Of a stretch of 64,000 nucleotides of DNA, positions 27,091-36,735 are shown piece after piece. The stretch comes from Kaistella flava (ex Peng et al. 2021) (GTDB lineage Bacteria > Bacteroidota > Bacteroidia > Flavobacteriales > Weeksellaceae), in NCBI RefSeq assembly GCF_015191005.1, contig NZ_CP040442.1, forward strand, positions 1,674,001 through 1,738,000, given 5' to 3'. The notes under the pieces were generated by a model. It was not told where the DNA came from and searched no databases. It saw only the letters and a list, made by a program, of their open reading frames with translations. Numbering within the stretch: position 1 is the first letter of the stretch; each line of letters begins with the position of its first letter. The position numbers and the translations under genes are program-made.

Positions 27091-27414
27091 AAAATGATAA
27101 TTAAAAAACGGCACATCTACTCAATTAACAATTTCTCAAATCACTTCTGAAATTTCACCTGTATTATCTTAAAATGACTTGAAGTTTTTGAAATTTGAGA
27201 AATGCACGTAATAAAAAATAATCATGAATTTTTAAGACTATAAAAATCTTTAAAGCTTTTTCATCTTGAAACGTCTCAGAACTCCAACCCATTTATTTTG
27301 AAAAATCTATTAACTTAAAATAAACCAAATCTTAATTAGCATTAGGTTTAAATTAATAATGAATTCGGATGAAATAATTTAGTATTATTGTAATTCCATG
27401 CAAATATTTATAAA

Positions 27415-28917
27415 ATGAAAAAATTACTACTTTTTGGAATTTTGTTATTCTCGATTGTAAACATTAGTGCTGCAATTACCCAGATTCGTTGGGGCAGCAA
27501 CGCCGGACCTTTAAACGGACTTACACTGGATTGGACAAGCACTGGGAATTCAGACAAATTCCGCTGGGGTTATACTACAGCCTATGAGATGGGAACTTTC
27601 AACACTCTAAAAAGACCAGCAATATCTGCAGGGAATTCTTATTTCCGGTATGCCTTTCCTATCGTGAATGCAAATAGCACAATCTATTATCAAATGTACG
27701 ATTCAGCAGCATCAGTGTGGACCACACAGATGACGTATAAAACTGCACCACCAGCCAATACAAAAACATTCAGCTTTATAGCGCAGGGCGACAGCCGTTC
27801 TAACGCGAACACCGTTTGGAAAAACATCGCCGACAAAGTGACTTTGCGTACAAATAATGCTTTCACTTTATTTACTGGCGACATTACCGGTTCGGGAGAT
27901 AATATAGCACAGTATGACGACTGGTTCAGCAACGCTGTCAATTATGTTGGCAACAATATTATATATCATTCTCAAGGTAATCACGATGTGCCAAGTTCTG
28001 TTAGCTATTATCAGAAAATTTTCTCTCTACCAAGTAATAATTCTGAAAACTCCAATTTGTACTACTCATTCAAATATGGGAATGCCCTGTTTATTTCTTT
28101 GAATTCTGAGGATGTAATGTCAGAAACTTCTGCACAATCCGTTTGGCTAAAATCGACATTACAACAAGCTAAATCGGATCCAACCATCACATGGAGAATT
28201 ATATTTTTCCACAGACCACTCGTAAATGCTGGTGAACATTATGGTGAAGCAAATGCGCGCCGCGCAAATTGGGGTGCTTGGTTCGACGCCAATGATGTAG
28301 ACCTTATCCTTAATGGGCATGATCACAATTACCAACGAAGTAAACCAATTAACTTCAGTAATACAGGTGATGTTTCTGTTGCTTCTTCTTATGGCACAGG
28401 TTTAGGACAGGGAATCTGCCAAGTAATATGTGGAGGTTCTGGTGCTGGTCTATACCCGCAAGGTTCTAATGCTGATGTACCACTTACCAGTATTTTTTAC
28501 CAAGGGTTCAATTATGTACAAATTGATGTGCAGGATAAAATACTTACTGCAAATGTTTATGGCTTAGGTTCAACAGTAAGTGCAACTTCTCCCGAAATAT
28601 TAATCGAGCAAGTAGTCATCGACAAAAGCAAAAATCTAGACAGTACTCAAACTGCAAAAAATAGACAAAATCCAATTAACGTTTATCCAAATCCTGCTCA
28701 GGATATGCTCACGCTAAAATATTCGTCCGCTGAAAATGGAGAGGGTCTGATTAAAATCTACGATATGTCTGCCAGAGAAATTAATTCAATTAAAGCCTCT
28801 AAAACGACAACGGATTTCGAGAAAAAAATCGATGTTTCTACTTTAGCGAAAGGAATTTATACCATTTCTGTAATTATAGGAGGTCACCAAGACAGCACCA
28901 TCTTTATCAAAAAATAA
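27415..28917 (+). CDS. Secreted purple-acid-phosphatase-like enzyme with type IX sorting domain
   Basis: A 500-residue protein with a signal peptide (to about residue 19), an N-terminal fibronectin-like domain (about 20-115), a calcineurin-type phosphoesterase domain (metal motifs G-D-S, G-D-I, G-N-H-D and N-G-H-D-H-N-Y-Q-R) and a type A C-terminal sorting domain (about 420-500, N-V-Y-P-N-P...K-G-I-Y-T-I-S-V). The last domain routes it through the type IX system to the surface or medium. The layout is that of purple acid phosphatases, which release phosphate from organic esters. The DoxX-like gene follows 36 bp downstream. Confidence 0.9.
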   Translation: MKKLLLFGILLFSIVNISAAITQIRWGSNAGPLNGLTLDWTSTGNSDKFRWGYTTAYEMGTFNTLKRPAISAGNSYFRYAFPIVNANSTIYYQMYDSAASVWTTQMTYKTAPPANTKTFSFIAQGDSRSNANTVWKNIADKVTLRTNNAFTLFTGDITGSGDNIAQYDDWFSNAVNYVGNNIIYHSQGNHDVPSSVSYYQKIFSLPSNNSENSNLYYSFKYGNALFISLNSEDVMSETSAQSVWLKSTLQQAKSDPTITWRIIFFHRPLVNAGEHYGEANARRANWGAWFDANDVDLILNGHDHNYQRSKPINFSNTGDVSVASSYGTGLGQGICQVICGGSGAGLYPQGSNADVPLTSIFYQGFNYVQIDVQDKILTANVYGLGSTVSATSPEILIEQVVIDKSKNLDSTQTAKNRQNPINVYPNPAQDMLTLKYSSAENGEGLIKIYDMSAREINSIKASKTTTDFEKKIDVSTLAKGIYTISVIIGGHQDSTIFIKK

Positions 28918-28953
28918 AATAATAAACAAAAACCGAAAGGTATCATTTGTATA

Positions 28954-29379
28954 ATGTTAAAAAAACTAGAAATTATTGCTCGTGTTGGTATCTTTGGTAC
29001 TTTTCTGGGTCATGGAACTGTCGCTCTTGTTAGCACAAAATGGGTTTATTTGCTAACAGCCTATGGCTTCAGCGCTTCTACCGCAAAATTTTTACTTCCG
29101 TTAATTGGATGTCTTGATATTCTCATTGCTCTTTCAATTCTTATTTATCCACTTAGAGCAGTTTTGGTATGGGCTGCTGGTTGGGCATTTATGGCAGCTC
29201 TTAGCCGTTGTATCGCTGGTGAACCCATCTATGAATTTGTGGAGCGTAGCGCAAACTGGTGCTTACCTTTGATTCTGCTAATATTGAAAATCCATCAGAT
29301 TAAAACCGTTGAAAAATCTAATACATTAACGATAGCATCGAATCATAATCCCGAAGAATACTCGTACATTTCTAAATAG
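28954..29379 (+). CDS. DoxX-like four-helix membrane protein
   Basis: A 141-residue protein with four hydrophobic segments (about 8-25, 45-63, 66-82 and 95-112). The start I-I-A-R-V-G-I-F-G-T-F-L-G-H-G and the P-L-I-G-C-L-D-I-L-I-A-L helix resemble the DoxX/DUF417-type membrane family. Function unknown. Probably co-transcribed with the phosphatase gene, sharing the bidirectional terminator at 29433-29458. Confidence 0.55.
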   Translation: MLKKLEIIARVGIFGTFLGHGTVALVSTKWVYLLTAYGFSASTAKFLLPLIGCLDILIALSILIYPLRAVLVWAAGWAFMAALSRCIAGEPIYEFVERSANWCLPLILLILKIHQIKTVEKSNTLTIASNHNPEEYSYISK

Positions 29380-29432
29380 TCATTAAGTGATTATTAATTT
29401 ATTTGAACTTTACTTCATTGCATATTAATTGA

Positions 29433-29458
29433 AAAAGCGACTCTCTCAAGTCGCTTTT
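29433..29458. terminator. Bidirectional terminator between convergent genes
   Basis: AAAAGCGACT (29433-29442) pairs with AGTCGCTTTT (29449-29458). A- and T-rich tracts on both sides allow use by the DoxX-like gene (+) and the phosphoesterase gene (-). Confidence 0.8.
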
Positions 29459-29491
29459 CGAATTATATTGTAATGGAAAATATTTTAATTA

Positions 29492-30421
29492 TCATTCTAA
29501 ATTCTCAACAAAAGTCAACTTATTGCTAAGCAGCGTAAGCTCTCCATTAAAACTATAAGCAACTAAATATCCTTGTTTCGCAACACTATAATCAAGACAA
29601 CAGATATTTTCTCTCTTTAATAAGGGTTTTCCTCTCAGCCAATAATGTCCGAAAAAAACAGGCTTTTCATCTTCTTTGTAATACTCACTGTTTTTAAAAA
29701 AATTCAAATCGATTTTAGTTTCAGGAAGATTTCGCAAGGGTTCAACACTGATTTCCTTATAGGTCATTTCCGCAGGATTCTCCCACCATTTAATTCTGAT
29801 TTCAGTTCTTACTGTGCCGTCTTTATCATTAAAAAATAATCCTTCAGGCATTTTAATTTCTTTTCCCTTTAAAGTTTCTTCAATCGCTTCATTGAGCGGC
29901 GTTCCTTTTTTCACAGACTCATATATTAATTCATCATTCAGTCGATTTTCAACGAGTTTTGTCTTTAAAAAATTGATTATTTTATCATCCCAGCAAGCAT
30001 GAACAGCTCTGAAATTTTCACTTTCATAAAAGAGTGGCAATGTTTTAAACCATTCTAAGTATCCTTCATATTCTTCCTGCCTATTTTGAAATTGCTTTAA
30101 CGTTTCGTAATGCTGAATGATATTTTTAATCAAATGCTTTCTTAAATGTCCGCCATCAGTTTCCTGAAAATGAAAGCAAAGCGCGTTGTATTCGTGATTT
30201 CCCATTAATGCAATAGCACTCCCGTTATCAACCATCGATTTTACGATTTCCAAAGTCTCTCTAATTTTAGGACCTCTATCGATATAATCACCAACAAATA
30301 AAACTTTCCGATTTGGATTTGAATGAAGGTAAAAACTGTTCGGTTTAGAATAACCCAACTTTAAAAGTAATTCTTCCAGTTTATCTGCATGTCCGTGAAT
30401 ATCTCCAATAAAATCAATCAT
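29492..30421 (-). CDS. Calcineurin-like phosphoesterase (PrpE/ApaH-like)
   Basis: A 309-residue cytoplasmic phosphatase. G-D-I-H-G-H at 6-11, G-D-Y-I-D-R-G and G-N-H-E-Y are the PPP-type metal and active-site motifs; F-F-G-H-Y-W supplies the late histidine. Bacterial relatives hydrolyse diadenosine tetraphosphate or phosphoprotein. The C-terminal 100 residues have no obvious extra domain. The exact substrate is unknown. Confidence 0.85.
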   Translation of the reverse strand: MIDFIGDIHGHADKLEELLLKLGYSKPNSFYLHSNPNRKVLFVGDYIDRGPKIRETLEIVKSMVDNGSAIALMGNHEYNALCFHFQETDGGHLRKHLIKNIIQHYETLKQFQNRQEEYEGYLEWFKTLPLFYESENFRAVHACWDDKIINFLKTKLVENRLNDELIYESVKKGTPLNEAIEETLKGKEIKMPEGLFFNDKDGTVRTEIRIKWWENPAEMTYKEISVEPLRNLPETKIDLNFFKNSEYYKEDEKPVFFGHYWLRGKPLLKRENICCLDYSVAKQGYLVAYSFNGELTLLSNKLTFVENLE

Positions 30422-30484
30422 GGGTTTTAATAATTTTGCTAAGGTTATATTTAAAAAATTTCGAAATTATAAAGAAATTTCTTT

Positions 30485-30994
30485 TTATAGTTCTATTTCA
30501 AAAAAGCAAACATCTGCATTATGATAATGCGCTTGCAATTCGGAAGAATTTTTCAGCTTATTCATTCCAAGAAAATTAAACCCACAATTTTTATAATGAT
30601 TGATTAAGCGATCATTTTGTCCGCACGTATCCATTCTAATGAACTTTTTATTTTCTTTTTTACCAAAATCTTTGGACCAATCAGAAATTATTTGAACAAA
30701 ATTATTTCCTCTAAATTCTGGATTTGTAGCAATTCGATGAAGGTAAATTGCATCATTGTTTTCTTTTTCCTCCCAAATATCTGCATCGTTATAAGTAATT
30801 GCCCAAATACAAGCAATTTTATTGTCGATGACGATTTTGAATTGTCTGTTTTCAATTACTTCTGTAGCAATAAAATCCTGGTCAAATTCAGGCCATATAT
30901 TTCCCGGAAATGCAATTTTTTGATAATCAGTAGCGAGTTTATAAAGTCTGAAAATTTCTGGAATATCATCTAAAGTACTGTTTGTTATTGTCAT
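30485..30994 (-). CDS. GNAT-family N-acetyltransferase
   Basis: A 169-residue single-domain acetyltransferase. The acetyl-CoA-binding motif A region reads I-Y-L-H-R-I-A-T-N-P-E-F-R-G-N-N-F, and the late N-x-x-L-I-N-H-Y-K-N-C-G-F is the GNAT motif B. R-G-N-N replaces the common R-G-x-G. The acceptor substrate is unknown. It lies 63 bp upstream of the phosphoesterase gene on the same strand. Confidence 0.85.
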   Translation of the reverse strand: MTITNSTLDDIPEIFRLYKLATDYQKIAFPGNIWPEFDQDFIATEVIENRQFKIVIDNKIACIWAITYNDADIWEEKENNDAIYLHRIATNPEFRGNNFVQIISDWSKDFGKKENKKFIRMDTCGQNDRLINHYKNCGFNFLGMNKLKNSSELQAHYHNADVCFFEIEL

Positions 30995-31099
30995 CGCTTA
31001 AGGTAAAGTTAATTTATTATCGTAAAGATAATTAAATCTGTACAAGAGTTCAAAAATGTTCAACTCCATAATCATTAAAAAAATATTATATCAATAAAA

Positions 31100-31123
31100 A
31101 AAGCGACTCTTTCAAGTCGCTTT
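31100..31123 (-). terminator. Terminator of hemN
   Basis: AAAGCGACT (31100-31108) pairs with AGTCGCTTT (31115-31123). On the minus strand the stem is followed by a run of seven T. It lies 22 bp after the hemN stop. Confidence 0.8.
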
Positions 31124-31145
31124 AGATTTTACTTTAAAAATAAAA

Positions 31146-32504
31146 TTATATCGTCATCGAAAAAATCCGGGTTTCGGGTTTGTTTCGAAGCATTCTTAAA
31201 TCAAAAGTCATCGCCACATTTCTGGTGAAAGCGCGACCTTTATCGGTGATTTTTATGGTGTTGTCAGAGATTTCTACCAAACCGTCAGCTTCCATTTCTT
31301 TTAAAGATTCTAAAGCATTTTCGATTTCCGGAAAACTATTTTGTAAATCCCAAGATGTTTCTAAACGACACATTAGATTAAGAATATGCTGTCTGATAAT
31401 CAAATCTTCTTCATTCAAAACATGTCCTTTAACAACAGGAATAATTCCCTCTTCGACAAGCTTTTGATACTCTTCTACACTCTTGTTACTTTGAGCAAAA
31501 GAATACCATGAATCTGAAATTGCAGACATTCCCAAACCAACCATCAACTTGGTTTTGCTCGATGAATATCCCATGAAATTACGGTGAATATCTCCTGAAA
31601 CCATCGACTGGTAAAGATCGTCGTGTGGCAAAGCAAAGTGATCCATTCCCACTTCGATGTATCCTAATTCTTCTAACAATTTTTTTCCGTTAGTGTAGAG
31701 TTTTCTCTTTTCTTCACCACTTGGCAAATCATTTTCGTCAAAACCTCTTTGTCCAACACCTTTAATCCATGGCACGTGTGCGTAAGAATAGAAGGCTAAA
31801 CGGTCAGGTTTTAATTCTAACGTTTTGCGAATGGTATATTCCATTTTCTCCCAAGTATGAAAAGGAAGCCCAAAAACCAAATCGTGAGAAACACCTTTGT
31901 AACCGATTTCTCTTGCCATATCTGTTACATTTTTTACATTTTCAAAAGGCTGAATTCTGTTAATCGCTTTCTGAACTTGTGGATCATAATCCTGCACGCC
32001 GAAACTTGCTCTACGGAAACCTAAATCATATAAAGTCTGTAAATGTTCTCTGGTCGTATTATTTGGATGTCCTTCAAAAGAAAATTCTGGATGTTCAGCG
32101 ATTTCTGCTTTGGCAAAAATTCCTTCCAATAATAGTCGCAAATTCGCAGGAGAAAAGAAAGTCGGCGTTCCACCACCCAAATGCAATTCCTTAATTTTTG
32201 GAGTTCTGCCAAATAGTTTTACATATAAATCCCATTCTTTTAAAACACTTTCTAAATATGGAGTTTCTACCGAATGTTGTTTTGTAATTCTTTTATGACA
32301 TGCACAAAAAGTACACAATTGCTCACAAAAAGGTAAGTGAATATAAACAGAAATCCCTTCAGAATCATTGGTTTCATTAAAGGTTCTAAGGACAGATTGC
32401 TGCCATAAATCACTGGTAAAGCTTTCGTTATCCCAAAAAGGAACGGTTGGATATGACGTATAACGTGGTCCTGGAATATTATATTTATCGATTAAAGAAT
32501 TCAT
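31146..32504 (-). CDS. hemN: Oxygen-independent coproporphyrinogen III oxidase HemN
   Basis: A 452-residue radical-SAM enzyme with the cluster motif C60-E-Q-L-C64-T-F-C67 and an extra C69, the HemN-specific C-x3-C-x2-C-x-C form. L-H-L-G-G-G-T-P-T-F-F is the SAM-contacting G-G-G-T-P motif and a C-terminal HemN domain follows. It decarboxylates two propionates of coproporphyrinogen III to make protoporphyrinogen IX under low oxygen. The N-terminus (D-K-Y-N-I-P-G-P-R-Y-T-S-Y-P-T) is that of true HemN, not HemW. A ghost of another copy's 3' end lies at 27019-27090. Confidence 0.95.
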   Translation of the reverse strand: MNSLIDKYNIPGPRYTSYPTVPFWDNESFTSDLWQQSVLRTFNETNDSEGISVYIHLPFCEQLCTFCACHKRITKQHSVETPYLESVLKEWDLYVKLFGRTPKIKELHLGGGTPTFFSPANLRLLLEGIFAKAEIAEHPEFSFEGHPNNTTREHLQTLYDLGFRRASFGVQDYDPQVQKAINRIQPFENVKNVTDMAREIGYKGVSHDLVFGLPFHTWEKMEYTIRKTLELKPDRLAFYSYAHVPWIKGVGQRGFDENDLPSGEEKRKLYTNGKKLLEELGYIEVGMDHFALPHDDLYQSMVSGDIHRNFMGYSSSKTKLMVGLGMSAISDSWYSFAQSNKSVEEYQKLVEEGIIPVVKGHVLNEEDLIIRQHILNLMCRLETSWDLQNSFPEIENALESLKEMEADGLVEISDNTIKITDKGRAFTRNVAMTFDLRMLRNKPETRIFSMTI

Positions 32505-32665
32505 TTCGAACGATGTTTTTTACAAATATTTCTGAAATTCACTTTGAAATTTCGTTTTGCAAAAATACAAAATAAGTTATGAGTGGTCGAATTATGAGAT
32601 AGAAGTTGTGAATATTGAAGATGAGTTTTGACAGTATCGAATTATTTTAAAAAACATAGAAGCGT

Positions 32666-33688
32666 TTATAAATCATCACTCAATTTCATTTTAATAATCC
32701 TATTTTTCCCCGCAAACACTAAAGTATTTTCATCAATCCAGTCGCAAACATACAATCCTTTTTCCTCTGAAATAGTTTTCCACGTTTTTCCGTAATCACT
32801 GGAGAATTCAATATTTTGATCACCAACTGCGATAATGTCTTTTCCCTTAGATTTCGGACGAAACTTTACACAAGTCTTATAACCGCCATTGTTACCGGAA
32901 GCTTGAATTTCCCAGGTTTTCCCGCCATCGTTAGTTGTTGCGATATTGTCGATATTTTCAGCTTGTTTGGTGTAATCACCACCGACTGCAATTCCGAAAT
33001 TTTTATCGTAGAAGTCGATGGAATAAATTCCAGTAGAAGCAGTTCCCTGAATAAAGGGCGTATCAAAAGTTTCCCATGTAAAAGGATCGCTCCAGGAGAA
33101 TTTAAAAATCCTGGCTTTCATTCCACCAGTTGCAATCCATCCTTTACCTTCTTTTGTGGCGATGTTCGTATTACTCGCTGCAAAATGTGCTTCACCCGGA
33201 AAATATTTTGGAAAACCTAACTTATCACCGGGTCTTCCCGAATAAAAAATCAAGGAATTCGCATTTCCAGCTTTGTTGGGATCACTAACTGCAATTCCTC
33301 TATCGAATTTATCAAAAATAAAGGCATCAAAAAAAGCGGTTTTTTTGGTATCTGTTTTTTGAATTGAAAAATTTAAATTCTTCTTATTAATTTTAAACAA
33401 GTAAGCCGGACTTAAAATATTAATAGTATAAAAGTATTTACGGTCCTGTGCTAAAGTTCGAAACTCTAATTTTTCATCTGATAATTTCATCTGTTTTTTA
33501 TCCGCAGAATCTTTCAAACTCACATATCCGAATTTTGAATCTGTTCCTGTATACCAAACTTTTCCATCATAAATCTGAAGGGCACGTATAGAGATATTAT
33601 CTTTTAATAATGTTTGAAATTCCACCTTTTGAGCAAAGGAAAAATTTAAACAAAAAAGAAATAGCAGGAAACCGAAAGCTTTTTTCAT
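32666..33688 (-). CDS. Secreted BNR/Ycf48-like beta-propeller protein
   Basis: A 340-residue protein with a signal peptide (to residue 19, NFSFAQ). The rest shows repeated BNR/Ycf48-like blades (N-D-G-G-K-T-W-E, S-S-D-Y-G-K-T-W-K, G-I-A-V-G-G-D-Y). Such photosystem-II-stability-factor-like propellers in non-photosynthetic bacteria are periplasmic or exported and often annotated as oxidoreductases without proof. Its function is unknown. Confidence 0.8.
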   Translation of the reverse strand: MKKAFGFLLFLFCLNFSFAQKVEFQTLLKDNISIRALQIYDGKVWYTGTDSKFGYVSLKDSADKKQMKLSDEKLEFRTLAQDRKYFYTINILSPAYLFKINKKNLNFSIQKTDTKKTAFFDAFIFDKFDRGIAVSDPNKAGNANSLIFYSGRPGDKLGFPKYFPGEAHFAASNTNIATKEGKGWIATGGMKARIFKFSWSDPFTWETFDTPFIQGTASTGIYSIDFYDKNFGIAVGGDYTKQAENIDNIATTNDGGKTWEIQASGNNGGYKTCVKFRPKSKGKDIIAVGDQNIEFSSDYGKTWKTISEEKGLYVCDWIDENTLVFAGKNRIIKMKLSDDL

Positions 33689-33897
33689 GGAGATTTAATT
33701 TAATCAAAAATAAAGAATTTAAAAATGGGAATAGGAAAAATTAAATGGTTTTTTTTAATATTAAGGCATTAAGGGAAATTAAGATTTGCTCGGAAATTAT
33801 AACTAGCTGAAGTTAATTTTAAGCCTTAAGCTCATCTGTAAAAAACATTTCTAACGTAAGAAAAGTAATCCTATTTTTGATTTTTAAGCAAAAAAAA

Positions 33898-33918
33898 TCC
33901 CGCCAAAAACTGACGGGA
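33898..33918 (-). terminator. Terminator of the amino-acid permease gene
   Basis: TCCCG and CGGGA (33898-33918), extended by a CA/TG pair beyond one mismatch, form a hairpin followed by eight T on the minus strand. It lies 22 bp after the stop at 33941. Confidence 0.8.
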
Positions 33919-33940
33919 AATTTTTTATTTATTTTAGAAA

Positions 33941-35626
33941 TTACTTTTTGTATTTAAAGTAATAATATCCATATAAAGCTGCGTGAACAATAATCATTGC
34001 TATTGAGAATATGATTAATCCACTATCATCGGTTTCTGCATTATTGTGGTGCAGATACGTCAAGATCGCTAATACTACGGTTAAAGCAATCCCTGAAATT
34101 GCTGTTACTGAATAATTTTTCGGATCACCGGTTGTATTATTTTCTTTTCCTAAGACAGAATTTCTAATTCCTCTGTAAAGATAAACATCCATACCAATCA
34201 TCATCCAACAAACCAAACGAATCCAGGTGTCAAAAGGTAAGAAAACCATCATTCCCAAACAAACCAATACTCCTAAAACAGGAATTAATGGAACCAATGG
34301 TGTTCTAAAAGCACGCGGCGCATCTGGTTGTGTTTTTCTCATTACCAATACTCCAATACAAACAAGAATAAAGGCAAATAAAGTTCCGATACTCGTCATT
34401 TCTCCTACTACTCTTCCTGGTACAAAGGCCGCAAATAAACTTACGAAAACTAAGAAGAAAAGATTGGATTTATAAGGAGTTCTGAATTTTTTGTGAACTT
34501 CGCTAAACACTTTTGGTAACAAACCATCTTTACTCATCGAATAGAATACACGGCTTTGCCCCATTAACATCACTAAAATCACTGATGAATAACCCAATAA
34601 GATCGCTAAGATAATCGTAGTATTCAACCAAGGATATGCGGGAACCATTGTTCCGTTAACCACACTTCCCATTGCTTCAATTGCAATCGCAACTGGCGCC
34701 AAATGATCTCCACCACCTCCGGCAGTAAATGCTTTGTAGTTAACAACACCTACCATTACGTAAGCAAAAATAATATACAAGACGGTACAGATAATGAGCG
34801 AGCCCATAATCCCAATCGGCATTGATTTTTTTGGATCTTTGGTTTCCTGCGCAGCCGTTGAAACTGCATCAAAACCAATATAGGCAAAGAAGACGACGGC
34901 GGCGGCCCTAATAATTCCAGACCAGCCATATTCTCCGAATTTACCGGTATTGGCAGGAATTAGTGGTGTTAGGTTTTCTGCTTTAACATATTTCCAACCT
35001 ACCACGATAAAGATAATCACGATAGAAACTTTAAGAATTACAATTAAAGTATTGACAAAAGCAGATTCGCTTGTTCCTTTAATTAAAACCAGAGACATAA
35101 TGGTTACAATGAAAACAGCAGGTAAATTGATGAAACCTGTGTGAGTTACACCATCGACGATATAACTGTCAAAAGGTGTCATCATTAAATTATGCGGTAG
35201 TGAAACTCCAAAACTCGACAAGAATTTCCCCAGATAACCCGACCAACTCGAAGCTACGGTTGCGGCTCCTACAGCATATTCAAGGACTAAATCCCAACCG
35301 ATAATCCAGGCGATAAATTCACCCATCGTGGCATAAGAATAGGTATAAGCACTCCCTGCGACAGGAATCATCGAGGCAAATTCCGCATAACACAAACCGG
35401 CAAAAGCACAACCAATGGCTGCAATAATAAAGGAAATCATGATTCCAGGTCCGGCGTAGTTAGCTGCCGCAAGTCCGGTGATTGAGAATAATCCAGCACC
35501 GATAATAGCACCGATTCCCAACGCTACCAAAGAAGCGGAAGACAATGTTTTTTTCAATCCGTCTGAGGTCTCGTCAGATTCTGACAAAAGCTGACTCAGC
35601 GGCTTGGTTCTCCAAAGATTTGACAT
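33941..35626 (-). CDS. APC-family amino-acid permease (CAT-like)
   Basis: A 561-residue inner-membrane carrier with about 14 hydrophobic segments. The first helix region G-I-G-A-I-I-G-A-G-L-F, the M-I-P-V-A-G-S-A-Y-T-Y-S-Y loop and G-F-D-A-V-S-T-A-A-Q-E are hallmarks of the amino acid-polyamine-organocation superfamily, cationic-amino-acid-transporter subgroup. The substrate is likely an amino acid such as arginine/lysine or a branched-chain type, which the sequence cannot settle. A single gene with its own terminator. Confidence 0.9.
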   Translation of the reverse strand: MSNLWRTKPLSQLLSESDETSDGLKKTLSSASLVALGIGAIIGAGLFSITGLAAANYAGPGIMISFIIAAIGCAFAGLCYAEFASMIPVAGSAYTYSYATMGEFIAWIIGWDLVLEYAVGAATVASSWSGYLGKFLSSFGVSLPHNLMMTPFDSYIVDGVTHTGFINLPAVFIVTIMSLVLIKGTSESAFVNTLIVILKVSIVIIFIVVGWKYVKAENLTPLIPANTGKFGEYGWSGIIRAAAVVFFAYIGFDAVSTAAQETKDPKKSMPIGIMGSLIICTVLYIIFAYVMVGVVNYKAFTAGGGGDHLAPVAIAIEAMGSVVNGTMVPAYPWLNTTIILAILLGYSSVILVMLMGQSRVFYSMSKDGLLPKVFSEVHKKFRTPYKSNLFFLVFVSLFAAFVPGRVVGEMTSIGTLFAFILVCIGVLVMRKTQPDAPRAFRTPLVPLIPVLGVLVCLGMMVFLPFDTWIRLVCWMMIGMDVYLYRGIRNSVLGKENNTTGDPKNYSVTAISGIALTVVLAILTYLHHNNAETDDSGLIIFSIAMIIVHAALYGYYYFKYKK

Positions 35627-35862
35627 TTTTTATTTTTTAAGATTTTCAAAAATATAAAAATTATGTAATTATCAGCTCTTTTTAATCAAATTCTTTTTAA
35701 AAAAGTCTTTAAAAATCGCTAAAAAACTGAATTTCATGGCGAAACCGTAAATGCCGTAAACAATTTAAATCGATTATCCAAATACTTTCCGATTAAAAAT
35801 CCTGCGCTTTTAATATTCCTGCAAAATAAATACGAAATGATAATTTTCTGTAACTTTAAACC

Positions 35863-36471
35863 ATGATTTTAAATGACATTTTCCAGTCCGATTTAGTGAA
35901 AGAGATTGAAGATTCCGGCAACCTGAAGCATTTCGTCGCGGGTGAAATTATCGTGAATATGGATTCTTATATTAAAAATATTCCAGTTGTAATTTCTGGG
36001 AGTATCAAAGTTATTCGGACTGACGAAGACGGTCGCGAAATCCTGCTCTATTATTTAACTCCGGGCGAAAGTTGCATTGTTTCTATTCTTTCTGGGATGA
36101 AAAATGAAACTTCTAAAATCAAAGCCATTGTAGAGGAAGATGCAGATATTATGTTGATCCCAGCAGATAAAGCAAAAGAATGGGTCAAAAAATATCCGGA
36201 CTGGACGGAATTTATTTTTGATTTGTATCAAAAACGTTTTGAGGAATTATTGGATGTTGTGAATTCTGTGGCTTTTCAAAAAATAGATATGAGACTTTTA
36301 CACCTCATCAAACAGAAAACCCAGCTTTACAATTCGAAAGAAATTTCGGTTACGCACCAACAATTAGCCGATGAATTGGGAATTACGCGTGAAGCAACCA
36401 GTCGCGTTCTGAAACAAATGGAAAAAGACCATCTGTTAATTCTTTCCCGAAATAAAATTGAACTTCTGTGA
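35863..36471 (+). CDS. Crp/Fnr-family transcription regulator
   Basis: A 202-residue regulator. The N-terminal cyclic-nucleotide-binding-like beta-roll (about 20-125) leads into a C-terminal winged helix with T-H-Q-Q-L-A-D-E-L-G-I-T-R-E-A-T-S-R-V-L as the recognition helix-turn-helix. It has no Fnr cysteine cluster, so an oxygen-sensing iron-sulfur cluster is unlikely. A TAACTTT box lies just before the ATG. It is upstream of the rhodanese-OsmC pair, which it may control, though the repeat and a separate promoter lie between. Confidence 0.88.
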   Translation: MILNDIFQSDLVKEIEDSGNLKHFVAGEIIVNMDSYIKNIPVVISGSIKVIRTDEDGREILLYYLTPGESCIVSILSGMKNETSKIKAIVEEDADIMLIPADKAKEWVKKYPDWTEFIFDLYQKRFEELLDVVNSVAFQKIDMRLLHLIKQKTQLYNSKEISVTHQQLADELGITREATSRVLKQMEKDHLLILSRNKIELL

Positions 36472-36492
36472 TTTAATCAAAAAATATTTCTA

Positions 36493-36636
36493 CCGCGAAA
36501 GAGGTAACAGTAACCACTGGATTTTAAGTTCTCCAAAAATAAAAACATAGTTTGGTTGAGAATTTCGCTTATGCAAACTTTTGAACATCCATTTATTTGA
36601 ATTGCGCTTTTGAATCTTTTGCAGTGAAAAAAAATG
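36493..36636. repeat. Dispersed palindromic repeat, copy C (degenerate, inverted)
   Basis: Starting with ACCGCGAAAGA (36493) and ending CTTTTGAATCTTTTGCAGTG, the reverse complement of its right part keeps the repeat's GCAAAAGA, CAAAAG, AATAA and CAAAAGTTTGCA blocks in the order and spacing of copies A and B. It is more diverged than those two. Confidence 0.45.
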
Positions 36637-36697
36637 AGTGATTTTTCATTTAGGGTGTTCTGTGATATAAGTTACTGTGCTCCTGATTTCCATGACC

Positions 36698-36706
36698 TAA
36701 ATTTGC
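36698..36706 (+). promoter_or_regulatory. -7 promoter element of the rhodanese-OsmC operon
   Basis: TAAATTTGC matches TAnnTTTGC, 29 bp before the ATG at 36736. No clear -33 box. Confidence 0.5.
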
Positions 36707-36735
36707 AGTATTAAATTAATCAAATACTCAAAATT

